The notes under the pieces were generated by a model that was not told the origin of the DNA, searched no databases, and saw only the letters and a program-made list of their open reading frames with translations. A stretch of 64,000 bases of DNA from JACCTH01 sp963761985 (GTDB lineage: Bacteria; Actinomycetota; Acidimicrobiia; Spongiisociales; ZC4RG35), in the NCBI GenBank assembly GCA_963761985.1, contig CAVXIT010000006.1, positions 1 to 64,000 of the forward strand, read 5' to 3'. The first letter of the stretch is position 1. Each line of letters begins with the position of its first letter. A program made the translations under genes and the position numbers. Shown here piece after piece: positions 26,604 to 34,455 of the stretch.

Positions 26604-28199
26604 TCAAGAATGGTAGGAAGCCGCGAACACGACTTGTCCGTCGACAACCGTGTGGGTGATGGCCGTCTCGGCAATCGGGCCGTCGACGAAAGGGTTGCGA
26701 TCGGCGATCGCAATGTCAGCCACGGACCCGACCTCCAGTCGGCCCGATTGGATCCGGTTAACCGCCGCCGAACCTGCCGTGAAGGCGGTCAGGGCTTGTT
26801 GCAGGCTCAGCCCCTGTCGGGGGTCAAGGGGTTCTCGATTGCGGTGGGCCGGATGGGTGCGGGTTACGGCGACATCGATCTGCTCATAGACATTGGCCGT
26901 CGAGACCGACCAGTCAGAGCCCATTGCCAGGGTGGTTCCTGCCTTCGCGAGCGATTGAAAGGGGTACTGGTGAGCGGCCGACCTCAGACCGAGGAACGGA
27001 AGCGTGAGGTCGGTCATTTGGGGTTCGCGACAGGCCCACAACGGCTGGCAGTTGGCGATCGCGTTGACTTTGGCGAAACGGGGAACGTCGGCCGGATCAA
27101 CGACCTGGAGGTGGGCGAGGTGGTGGGTTAGATCGTGTGTCGGCAATGCTTCGAGCGCGTCAAGCGCGCTCCGGACCGCTCTACTGCCGAGAGTGTGAAA
27201 GTGGCATTGGAACCCAAGCCGGTCGAGGCGAAGCACGATCTCCTTGAGATGTCCTGGATCGATGAAGTCAATGCCAAAGTTGTCGGTTGGTAGACCTTTG
27301 TCGTCCAGGTATGGCTCGAGCAGGGCGGCGGTGTAGTTCTCAACGATGCCGTCGAGCATCAACTTGACCGAGGTTGGACGATAACGGGGTGCCATGCGCG
27401 CTCGCCGGCTGACGAGCTCTTCGATCTGTTCCAAACCCCGGTCTCGTTCCCACCAAAGGGCGCCGACGACCGCGGCAAGGAGATCGCCCCGGCGGGCGAC
27501 GGCGAGATAGGCGTCTTCATGCTCAGGCTGGACGTCGGCGTCCTGCCAACCGGTGATGCCACAAGAGAGGAGATATCGCTGACCGATCAGGAGCGCTTGC
27601 TCCCAATCGCTCGAAGTGAATGGCGGCAAGACGCGCTCGACGAGGTCCATGGCCCCCTCATGGAGAGTTCCTTGGGAGGTCCCATCCGCTAGACGCTCGA
27701 TTCGCCCATCCGCGGGGTCGGTGCTCGTTGCGGAGATTCCGGCGCGTTCGAGGGCGGCCGTATTCGCCCAGGCGCTGTGTCCGTCCTTGGCATATAGAAA
27801 GGTGGGACGATCACCCGTCACCGCGTCGAGGGCAAACGCGGGAGCAATCCCACGGTCGAACCAATCGAGCGACCAACCACCTCCCCAAATCCACTCGAGG
27901 TCCGGATTGGCCTGGCTGTAGGCGACGACTAGGTCGAGCGCTTCGGTGGCATTGTTCGCTTCGTTGAGGGAACAGCGGGAAAGCTTCATTCCACCGGTTA
28001 AAGGGTGGACATGAGCGTCGATGAATCCCGGCGTGACGAGCCCACCCGCAGCGTCGATCGCCTCGGTTGCCGGCGAGCTGAAACTGCGAACATCTCCCAC
28101 GCCGACGATCCGTCCACTCCTCACGGCAACCCCGCCCGGCTGGGGATCGTCGGTACCGGTGAAGATCAACCCGCCATGGACAATTAGATCGGCTTTCAT
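26604..28199 (-). CDS. amidohydrolase family 3 protein (YtcJ-like)
   Basis: A metal-dependent hydrolase of 531 residues starting MKADLIVHGGLIFTGTDDPQ. The composite beta sandwich leads into the TIM barrel with GFIDAHVHPLTGG (metal His pair). Later features are GISATSTDPADGRIERLADG, FQCHFHTLGSRAVRSALDAL, a His-rich THDLTHHLAHLQVVDPAD and LAMGSDWSVSTANVYEQIDV carrying the late Asp ligand. Family members hydrolyse amide, formamide or imine bonds and are rarely assigned. An ATG at 28199 is chosen because upstream codons lack pattern. It is 24 bases upstream of gabT and may release an omega-amino acid that feeds that pathway. Confidence 0.82.
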   Translation of the reverse strand: MKADLIVHGGLIFTGTDDPQPGGVAVRSGRIVGVGDVRSFSSPATEAIDAAGGLVTPGFIDAHVHPLTGGMKLSRCSLNEANNATEALDLVVAYSQANPDLEWIWGGGWSLDWFDRGIAPAFALDAVTGDRPTFLYAKDGHSAWANTAALERAGISATSTDPADGRIERLADGTSQGTLHEGAMDLVERVLPPFTSSDWEQALLIGQRYLLSCGITGWQDADVQPEHEDAYLAVARRGDLLAAVVGALWWERDRGLEQIEELVSRRARMAPRYRPTSVKLMLDGIVENYTAALLEPYLDDKGLPTDNFGIDFIDPGHLKEIVLRLDRLGFQCHFHTLGSRAVRSALDALEALPTHDLTHHLAHLQVVDPADVPRFAKVNAIANCQPLWACREPQMTDLTLPFLGLRSAAHQYPFQSLAKAGTTLAMGSDWSVSTANVYEQIDVAVTRTHPAHRNREPLDPRQGLSLQQALTAFTAGSAAVNRIQSGRLEVGSVADIAIADRNPFVDGPIAETAITHTVVDGQVVFAASYHS

Positions 28200-28286
28200 C
28201 CGCGCCGAGGGTAAATCGCTCGTTCTGTGGGCTGGAGAGGGTGTTGAACACCCCTGCGAACCCTGGGTTCGGCTAAAAGTACAAAC

Positions 28287-28694
28287 GTGGACATCATCGA
28301 TCAGCATTTCGCCGCCGAGAACGCTCACGACGTCGAGGCCACGCTGGCGACATATACCGACGACATAGTGTGGGACGACGTCACCCACCCAGAAGCCCCG
28401 TTCCATGGCAAGGAGGAGGTGGGCGAGGTCTACTCCTCCATCCTCGATGCCATACCGGACGTCGTTCTGACGTCGGTCCGACGTTTCTCAGCGGAAGGCG
28501 GGCGATACGTGGTCGACGAGTCGCTCTTGACCGGACACGTGCACGGGGAATGGTCGGGTATGAAGGGTGGAGGGGCACCGGTCGAGGTCCGGATACTTCA
28601 CATCTTCGAGCTACGCGATGGTCTGATCTGCTACGAAAACGCCTGGTTCGACGCGTCAGCCGTTCAGCGCCAGATCATTGACTGGGCTAATTGA
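28287..28694 (+). CDS. SnoaL/NTF2-like protein
   Basis: The 135-residue alpha+beta barrel protein has MDIIDQHFAAENAHDVEATL, ATYTDDIVWDDVTHPEAPFH and GLICYENAWFDASAVQRQII, the usual pattern of a SnoaL-type pocket. Such proteins are isomerases, cyclases or simple ligand binders, so no reaction can be named. The GTG start at 28287 has no strong ribosome binding site. It is divergent from the amidohydrolase, and its last bases overlap the orphan TPR tail on the other strand. Confidence 0.75.
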   Translation: MDIIDQHFAAENAHDVEATLATYTDDIVWDDVTHPEAPFHGKEEVGEVYSSILDAIPDVVLTSVRRFSAEGGRYVVDESLLTGHVHGEWSGMKGGGAPVEVRILHIFELRDGLICYENAWFDASAVQRQIIDWAN

Positions 28695-28809
28695 GTTCGG
28701 CGAGGAGGCGACGCGCCTCAACCCTGCCCCACAGGGCGAAGTTGGGATTGAGAGCGAGCGACTCCTCGAGCGCATGCCGGGCTCGTTCGGCGGTGCCCAC
28801 CCCGCCGTT
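28687..28809 (-). pseudogene. orphan TPR C-terminal tail, in frame with the kelch gene past its stop
   Basis: Directly after the TGA of the kelch gene the same frame continues with NGGVGTAERARHALEESLAL and NPNFALWGRVEARRLLAELN to a TAG at 28687. This is a textbook final TPR repeat and tail, about 40 residues, with no start codon or N-terminal repeats of its own. It is either the remnant of a TPR gene truncated by rearrangement or a readthrough extension of the kelch protein. Confidence 0.5.
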
Positions 28810-29757
28810 TCATTGCGTCAGGTCGCCTACGGGTATTCGCCAGACCTCGCCCGCGTTGTCGACATCCCCGGCCCGGCGAGATCCGCCCAAAACGTAGAGC
28901 ATCCCGTCGAAATCCACGGCCGGGACCCCGTGCAGACCTTCCGGCAACTCGGGCCCAGCCCGCCACGCGTCCTCGGTGAAGATTTCGACGCTAGCGAGGC
29001 TCTGCATCGGCTCGAAGATCTCGCCGCCTAGCGCGACCAGGCCGCCGGCGAACGGCACCAGTGCAAAGCCCGAGCGCGCTTCAGCCAGCGCTGGTCCCGG
29101 GCTCCAACGCCGCGTCGAGGGGTCGTAGACCTCGACGGTGGACAGCATCTGCCCGTTCCACCTGCCACCGGCCACATAGATCGATTCTCCCTGAACCGCC
29201 GCAGCGATGTGTTCGCGGGCCGTAGCGAGCGACGCGACCTCGGTCCACTCCCCTGTTTCCGGGTCGTACCGAATCACGCTGACGCCGTTTGGGACACCGC
29301 CGATCACATAGATCGATCCGTCGAGGACTACGGCTGCGCCGGCACCCCGCGCTTCGGGTAGCGGATCAACGGGTTCCCACGCGTCTGCCCGGAACCGCCA
29401 CACCGACGCAGACGGCTCGAACGAGTCTCCGACCATTCCTCCTATTAGATATAGGTCGTCACCGACCACTGCGGCCATCGCGTGATGTCGCGCCTCGGGT
29501 AGGTCGGGGGCTTGCCGCCAGGTGTCGGAATTCGGGTCATATACCTCGACAACGTTGGAGCCCGAGAAACCGAGGACGTTGTCCGTGAGCCCGCCGGGAG
29601 CCCAAATTTCGTCCGCTACGACCACCGCTGGCATTTCCGAGCGCGGTATCTCCATCGAAGCTCGCTTCGCCCACGCAGTGGTTTCGTCTGCCTCGTTGCT
29701 ACAGGACAGAATCAGAAGGAGCGTGGCGAGCAGACAGGTTGGAGGCCACCTTCCCAT
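28810..29757 (-). CDS. kelch-repeat beta-propeller lipoprotein
   Basis: The 315-residue protein has a lipoprotein signal (TCLLATLLLILSCSNEADE) and six kelch blades, each with a YDP or equivalent element before W and a VIGG/LIGG element: VYDPNSDTWRQAPDLPEARH, DDLYLIGGMVGDSFEPSASV, GSIYVIGGVPNGVSVIRYDP, ESIYVAGGRWNGQMLSTVEV, GGLVALGGEIFEPMQSLASV and GMLYVLGGSRRAGD. It should form a surface-exposed propeller. Ligand or enzymatic activity is not evident. It stands alone between convergent SnoaL and the divergent hydrolase. The in-frame TPR tail after its stop is unusual. Confidence 0.85.
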   Translation of the reverse strand: MGRWPPTCLLATLLLILSCSNEADETTAWAKRASMEIPRSEMPAVVVADEIWAPGGLTDNVLGFSGSNVVEVYDPNSDTWRQAPDLPEARHHAMAAVVGDDLYLIGGMVGDSFEPSASVWRFRADAWEPVDPLPEARGAGAAVVLDGSIYVIGGVPNGVSVIRYDPETGEWTEVASLATAREHIAAAVQGESIYVAGGRWNGQMLSTVEVYDPSTRRWSPGPALAEARSGFALVPFAGGLVALGGEIFEPMQSLASVEIFTEDAWRAGPELPEGLHGVPAVDFDGMLYVLGGSRRAGDVDNAGEVWRIPVGDLTQ

Positions 29758-29883
29758 CGCGGCCAGGGTAGGAAAAGGCTCCGGCTGGGAGATCGAAGCG
29801 GCTGCCGACTGAGATCAGCGGCGCGGGAATCGTCGTGACCCTATGGGGAGGGGGAGGCCGCCACAGGCGGGACCAGGGAAAAC

Positions 29884-29964
29884 CGTTTTCGTGACTCAAT
29901 ACGCCCCCTACCCCCTCGCTTCGCTCGGGTACTCCCCCCTCCGGGGGGAGAAACCGCAAGAATG
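29884..29964 (+). repeat. 81-base dispersed repeat, copy 1, ending at the start codon of the hydrolase gene
   Basis: This stretch is repeated in inverted orientation at 59858-59938. Bases 29902-29946 are identical over 45 positions to 59874-59918 on the other strand, and both flanks remain similar (CGTTTTC at the left end, CCGCAAGAATG at the right). It contains the hairpin CTCCCCCC/GGGGGGAG at 29932-29950, whose right arm could act as, or hide, a ribosome binding site 11 bases before ATG 29962. Confidence 0.8.
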
Positions 29965-30708
29965 AAACACATGGCTGAGACTGAAACCAAATCTGCACCG
30001 ATCGTTTTGGTTCCGGGCTTCTGGCTCGGGGCGTGGGCGTGGGACGAGGTAGCCGAGTCATTGCGCGCCCGGGGCCACGATGTCACCGCGCTGACCCTCC
30101 CCGGCATGGACTCAGCTGATACCGATCGATCAACCATCTCCCTTTCGGATCACATTGAGGCAATCACGCAGACAGTTCGTGCATCAGGCGCGCCGGTCGT
30201 TCTGGCCGTGCACAGCGCGTCCGGGTTCTCCGGATACGCGGCGAGCGACCTGATTCCCGAGCGGATCGCGGCGATGGTCTACGTCGACTCCGCTCCGGGC
30301 AAGGGGGCGCTCGATGCTGGCTTCGAGGGAGTGGAGAAGCCTCTCAATTGGGAGGAGATCGCCGAGGAGGAGAATCTCGACGGACTCAGCGAGGAGCAGC
30401 TCGAGACCTTCCGCCAGCGGGCAGTGCCCGTCCCCGGCGGCGTTCTCCGCGAGCAGGTCGAACTGACCAACGACGCCCGCCGCGACCTTCCGACCACCAT
30501 CATCTGCACCGGCTTCCCATCCGAGGAGATCAAGACCTACGCCAAGGAACAGGACTGGGCATGGCTCGGCGGCGTTCGCGAACTACGCAACGTCACCTGG
30601 GTCGACCTGCCCACCAGCCACTGGCCGATGTGGTCGCGACCCGCCGAGCTCGCCGAGATCATCGGACAGGTCGCGCAAGGAGGCGCGATCGACTCGTCCT
30701 CTGCTTAG
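29962..30708 (+). CDS. alpha/beta hydrolase (salicylate esterase/MES-like fold)
   Basis: The 248-residue hydrolase contains IVLVPGFWLGAWAWDEVAES (oxyanion region), LPGMDSADTDRSTISLSDHI, the nucleophile Ser in VLAVHSASGFSGYAA, and a C-terminal TSHWPMWSRPAELAEII whose His fits the catalytic base. The GFWLGAW start and HSASG elbow resemble plant-type methyl esterase/hydroxynitrile lyase relatives common in actinobacteria. Ester or C-C bond substrates cannot be distinguished. The ATG at 29962 is the last codon of the dispersed repeat; MAETE at 29971 is an alternative start. Its end overlaps the convergent lipoprotein gene by 4 bases. Confidence 0.82.
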   Translation: MKHMAETETKSAPIVLVPGFWLGAWAWDEVAESLRARGHDVTALTLPGMDSADTDRSTISLSDHIEAITQTVRASGAPVVLAVHSASGFSGYAASDLIPERIAAMVYVDSAPGKGALDAGFEGVEKPLNWEEIAEEENLDGLSEEQLETFRQRAVPVPGGVLREQVELTNDARRDLPTTIICTGFPSEEIKTYAKEQDWAWLGGVRELRNVTWVDLPTSHWPMWSRPAELAEIIGQVAQGGAIDSSSA

Positions 30709-31529
30709 CCGACCGTGAACTCGGCGACCATCCCCTTGAAGGCATGAGGCGTGCCATCCGGACCTTCGGTCGTGTCCGGGAGGAAACAGATCAGCCCATA
30801 CCGACCGGGCGCAAGGGTTTCCGGTAGGGCGACGTCGGATTGCTCACCCGGCCCGTAACCGAACTTGACGAAGATCGGCTCGGGCTGGAACGAATCATCC
30901 GATAGCAATTCTTCGAGCGTGCCTTCGGCCGGCAGGGCGACAAGCGACGCCATGTGCGGCTGCTCCCCTTTGTTGACAAAGCGGAAGGCAAAGTCGCCGC
31001 TTTGAACTGCCTCAGAGGTCAGGTCCCCAACGAACGCGAACTCAATCATCTCGACCTCGACGATCTCGGTTCCCTCGGCGATCTCGTCATCAGGGACAAA
31101 TATCCCGCTTGCTTTCCAAACGCCATCCTCATTGATCAGCTCGATACCGAAGGGCCCGATGTCGCTGTCGATCACTGCCCTCGCCGTGTCGCCATCAATG
31201 ACAACGTTGTCGGCGCTGACCGAGGCATTGGGCAGCGGTTCGCCGATGCAAAACTCGGGATCAGCTGCGCAGGCCGCGACGTCCTCGGTACCGAAATCCT
31301 GCACGAAGGCGTCGGTGATATGGGACATGTAGAAGTCAACGTCTTCGGGCGTGACGTCCGCGCCGTTGTAGGAAGCCATCTGCTGCACAAAAGTGGCGAG
31401 CTCCTCGCGGTCCTCCTGGCTGCCTCCGCCTCCGCTCGCACAGGCCGCAAGACCCATAATTGCGAGCACAGCAATGCCAAGTCGAATCAAACTTGGTCGA
31501 CCCAAACGCGGCCGAATCGAACGTGTCAT
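30705..31529 (-). CDS. lipoprotein with C-terminal cupredoxin-like domain
   Basis: The 274-residue protein has a signal peptide and lipobox (GIAVLAIMGLAACASGGGG). An N-terminal helical part (TFVQQMASYNGADVTPEDVD, with CAADPEFC) precedes an NTF2-like beta region (GDTARAVIDSDIGPFGIELI). The C-terminal 120 residues read like a cupredoxin fold: VEMIEFAFVGDLTSEAVQSG, FRFVNKGEQPHMASLVALPA and GRYGLICFLPD, with possible Cu ligands His, Cys and a later His-Met pair (PHAFKGM). Copper binding is inference. The gene is monocistronic and convergent with the hydrolase. Function is unknown. Confidence 0.72.
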   Translation of the reverse strand: MTRSIRPRLGRPSLIRLGIAVLAIMGLAACASGGGGSQEDREELATFVQQMASYNGADVTPEDVDFYMSHITDAFVQDFGTEDVAACAADPEFCIGEPLPNASVSADNVVIDGDTARAVIDSDIGPFGIELINEDGVWKASGIFVPDDEIAEGTEIVEVEMIEFAFVGDLTSEAVQSGDFAFRFVNKGEQPHMASLVALPAEGTLEELLSDDSFQPEPIFVKFGYGPGEQSDVALPETLAPGRYGLICFLPDTTEGPDGTPHAFKGMVAEFTVG

Positions 31530-31627
31530 TTCTTCCTCCCGGCTAATGGCGCCCGCCCCTGGGCGACCCCTTCTTTCGAGTGTAGGTCTGGTGGCGGCGT
31601 CGACTCAAAGTCGGTAAATCGTCTGAC

Positions 31628-31811
31628 CTAACGCTCCGTCGGCAGGCGTATGCCGAAGCCGACCACAACCGTCCCGGTCACCGCGTGAAAGATCCGCGTC
31701 ACGCGGGGCGCCTCAGCCACCCGGCCGCGGCGCTCGCCACCAAGGCGTAGACGGGCCTGGCGTGAGAGAGCAGGGCAGCGATGGCGATATACGCCGGAAG
31801 GTCATTCACCT
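31628..31811 (-). pseudogene. LysE/RhtB exporter C-terminal remnant
   Basis: Between the cyclase stop and the lipoprotein gene the minus strand reads LPAYIAIAALLSHARPVYAL, VASAAAGWLRRP and, after one frame change near 31690, RVTRIFHAVTGTVVVGFGIR plus LPTER and a TAG at 31628. This matches the last two helices and conserved VTG-VLVGFGIRLA-E tail of LysE family exporters. The first two thirds of the protein are absent, so this is a decayed or truncated gene. Confidence 0.5.
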
Positions 31812-32468
31812 CTACAGGATGGCGAAAGCGCGGACCGGAAACGTGGCCATCCCGCGGACGCGTGGGGGCGCGGCAAAGAATCGCCAGCCTGCAGCCGGAA
31901 GGGCTTCTAGCCCGGTCAGATGCTCGACGATCGGCACGCCCGCTTGGAGCAAGGCGGTGTGGGCAGGCCGATGGGGATCAGCAAGGGAGTCAATGTTGAG
32001 CGAGTCGATCCCGACCAAAGCGGCGCCTGCGGCGAGAAGGGCCTCGGCGGCCGCTTTGGTTAGATAAGGGTTGTCGGCCAAATATGTGTCCGTGGCCCAG
32101 TGGACGTCCCAGCCCGTCCGAATCAGCACGGCGCGACCTTCGAGCTCGAGCCCGTTGAAAATTTGTTGATCGATGGCCTTGCCGTCAATTCCGGTTGCGT
32201 CGACCAGGAGCCCATCGAGATCGACCAGACGCTCAAGTGGAAAATCCTCGAGGTCCTGACCGCCGACGAATCGATGAGCAGGCGTGTCGACGTAGGTGCC
32301 GGTGTTTGCCACGAGGTCGATACGACCGATCTCGAAGGTGGTGCCCTCGGCGTAGCGCTCGGCCGAGGCGGCATGAGTCAACCACGTCGAAATTTTCGGC
32401 GCGGGAATCCCGGGATGAGTGAGCATTCCATCAACGATGGGATGACTCAGCTCAATCAGACGACGCAA
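31812..32468 (-). CDS. cyclase-family (kynurenine formamidase-like) hydrolase with altered metal motif
   Basis: The 218-residue protein starts MRRLIELSHPIVDGMLTHPG, a cyclase-family beginning. The metal-binding motif, normally H-GTH-D-P-H, is here ANTGTYVDTPAHRF: the Asp and last His remain, but the first two His are Asn and Tyr. IRTGWDVHWATDTYLADNPY, LVGIDSLNIDSL and GVPIVEHLTGLEALP are otherwise conserved. Such variants form a recognised side branch. Metal binding and formamidase activity are uncertain; amide or lactone hydrolysis is the likeliest chemistry. It is 74 bases downstream of the molybdopterin enzyme gene on the same strand. Confidence 0.78.
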   Translation of the reverse strand: MRRLIELSHPIVDGMLTHPGIPAPKISTWLTHAASAERYAEGTTFEIGRIDLVANTGTYVDTPAHRFVGGQDLEDFPLERLVDLDGLLVDATGIDGKAIDQQIFNGLELEGRAVLIRTGWDVHWATDTYLADNPYLTKAAAEALLAAGAALVGIDSLNIDSLADPHRPAHTALLQAGVPIVEHLTGLEALPAAGWRFFAAPPRVRGMATFPVRAFAIL

Positions 32469-32542
32469 AGTTGTCTCCAGCCATTCTTAAGTCGATTCTG
32501 GTTGCTATCGACCACCGAAACTTTAGGTTTGGTGTGCGGTGG

Positions 32543-33607
32543 TCAGGTGGCAGGGAACGGAAGTTGCACCCACCAGGGGACGTCGGATGGGTAAATCGCG
32601 ACAACCCATTTTACCCACCAGAACCCACGTCGATCGGGGGCGACGATCCTCGCCGGGTAACCATGTCCCGCCGATAGCGGTTCTCCGCCGAGCCGCGTGA
32701 CCAGCCACAGCTTCTCGATGTCCCGCGCTGGGAACCTCCGGCTGTAACCAGTTCGCGATTTGACGGCAATCGATCGATGACCGCCAACATCGACAATGCG
32801 GTCGAGCCGTACTCCACTCCAGAATTGTGTCGAGAACCACGCACTTGTGCAATCCAATGTGGCCTCGAAGTCGTCGTGGGATAACGCCTCAATGTCCGAG
32901 AGCCGTAACGAGACACCGTCGACATTGAGGGTCCAGGTCCTCGCTTCGACGCTCTGAACCCGATCGTCGAGCCACGATGTGACGGGCAGCTGGCCGGGAT
33001 TGAACGAACCCTTTTCGTGAGAACCGGTGAATCGTCTTTGTCCCCCGCTCAGCCGGAGGGCGTCGAGGGTCGCTTCCCAACCGAGCCAACCCATGCCGGC
33101 ACTTGTCGCGAGACCGGTGGTGCGAAGGAAGGTACGGCGATTGAGATCTATCGACTGGTTGAGGCGGACCGGATGCGACCGGTAGTGGAACCAGGCGAGA
33201 AGGAGAGCAAGAAGTGCCCCACCGATATGGACCTGCATCAAAGTGAGCGGCCCGATCCGTTCCGTATAGCCGGTGGCGTGCATGACGCCAGTCGTCAACG
33301 TCGAGAGCACGAGAACCAGAAGCGCGATCGATACCCAGGAGCTCTTTCGTTTCTTTCTCAAGCCTCGTCTCACGATCGCTTGTTTCCAGGGGGCGAGGAT
33401 CAAGATCGCCAGCGCAGTCATGCCATGCAAAACCGAAGGATGGATTCCCCATGTGGTCCCGGCGGTATTGGCAACAAGGCCGGAGAGAACCGCAAACGGC
33501 AGCAAGACGAGTAGCGCAAGGTTGGTGCGTCGCCCTGTCGCTCTGCTCTCGGACTTGTCCTTTTTCAACTCCAAAGCCTTACTCGGCGAGTATCTCGTTG
33601 ATGACAT
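32543..33607 (-). CDS. membrane-anchored molybdopterin oxidoreductase with four-helix heme-b-like anchor
   Basis: The 354-residue protein has four hydrophobic helices (LALLVLLPFAVLSGLVANTA; VLHGMTALAILILAPW; VSIALLVLVLSTLTTGVMHA; MQVHIGGALLALLLAWFHYR), each of the last three with His residues placed as heme b ligands might be. A twin-arginine-like LNRRTFLRTTGLATSAG leads to a sulfite-oxidase-type molybdopterin domain with SHDDFEATLDCTSAWFSTQF (Cys ligand to Mo) and GHGYPARIVAPDRRGFWWVK. It resembles a fusion of YedZ-like and YedY-like parts. ATG 33607 overlaps the phosphotransferase gene; TTG 33574 is an alternative start. Confidence 0.77.
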   Translation of the reverse strand: MSSTRYSPSKALELKKDKSESRATGRRTNLALLVLLPFAVLSGLVANTAGTTWGIHPSVLHGMTALAILILAPWKQAIVRRGLRKKRKSSWVSIALLVLVLSTLTTGVMHATGYTERIGPLTLMQVHIGGALLALLLAWFHYRSHPVRLNQSIDLNRRTFLRTTGLATSAGMGWLGWEATLDALRLSGGQRRFTGSHEKGSFNPGQLPVTSWLDDRVQSVEARTWTLNVDGVSLRLSDIEALSHDDFEATLDCTSAWFSTQFWSGVRLDRIVDVGGHRSIAVKSRTGYSRRFPARDIEKLWLVTRLGGEPLSAGHGYPARIVAPDRRGFWWVKWVVAIYPSDVPWWVQLPFPAT

Positions 33608-34434
33608 TGTGGGCCTTCGCCGCTTTGACCGAGCTTGAATCGACTTCCCCGGCAAGCGTAATGAGAGCCTTCCAAAGCGCCCACCCGCGGCCGCGCGCCC
33701 AGGCTGCAGCATCTGCGTCAATGGATGTGCGAAACACATCACGACTCGCGCCGTGAAACAAGGTCCAGGCGATCACAAGGTCACAAGCGGGGTCGCCAAC
33801 ACCACAGCAACCGAAATCGATCACAGCAGAGAGGAGGCCCTGATCCACCAGCAGGTTGTCTGCGGCGACATCGCCGTGAAACCAAACCGGTGAGCCGGTA
33901 AATCGCGCGTCGAGTGCTGTCTCCCATACCGCAAGCGCTTTTCGGGTGTCGACCCAATCCTGCAACGTTTCGAGAGCACCGAGGGTCTCGCTGTTGTAGA
34001 CGTTTAGCGGTGCCCCGCGATAGAAACTGTGGGCACCGGCCAGTGGCCCTTCGGAAGGATCGACTCTTTGCAACGCCAGGAGGAAGTCGGCGAGCGTCGC
34101 CGCGAAAGCGCCGAGACCGTTGATGCGTTGGGGTTCGGCGGTCTCGCCGTCGAGCCATCCGAAGATCGACCAGTCGAACGGATATTCCTCCGCGGGATGG
34201 CCCTTCGCCACGGGAATCGGGATTCGAAGAGGAAGCCGGGGTGAAAGGATCGGTAGCCACGCTTGTTCCTTGTCGACCTGCATTGCATACCCCTCCGCAC
34301 TTGGGAGCCGAACTAACAGGTCCTCTCCGAGTCGAAAGGTTCGGTTGTCCCACCCGCCCGGAGCCAGCCGGCGCTATCGGGAGATCAGCCCATTGGGGGA
34401 ACTGTCGAGCAACCAGCCGACCGACCAGGGGCAC
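33579..34434 (-). CDS. aminoglycoside phosphotransferase family kinase (one frameshift)
   Basis: The protein-kinase-like APH enzyme starts at GTG 34434 (PLVGRLVARQFPQWADLPIA). Near 34350 the frame changes; GWDNRTFRLGEDLLVRLPSA is then in line with MQVDKEQAWLPILSPRLPLR. The active site is complete: VWFHGDVAADNLLV (catalytic Asp) and SAVIDFGCCGVGDPACDLVI (metal Asp). Corrected length is about 284 residues. Such enzymes phosphorylate small alcohols or sugars; actual antibiotic resistance is only one possibility and nothing nearby supports it. It lies between the ABC-2 exporter and the molybdopterin gene. Confidence 0.78.
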
Positions 34435-34455
34435 ATCGATCGTCAGGAAAGGGTC

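Noticed and set aside
25935..27131. 398-codon plus-strand frame across gabT and the amidohydrolase
   Set aside because: It spans the boundary of two well-supported genes on the other strand and shows no domain.
28810..28812. Selenocysteine reading of the kelch TGA
   Set aside because: Kelch propellers have no reason for selenocysteine, no SECIS-like hairpin directly follows, and a rearranged TPR remnant explains the tail better.
33579..34434. Calling the phosphotransferase an aminoglycoside resistance gene
   Set aside because: Only the general APH fold motifs are present, and there is no mobile element or resistance context.
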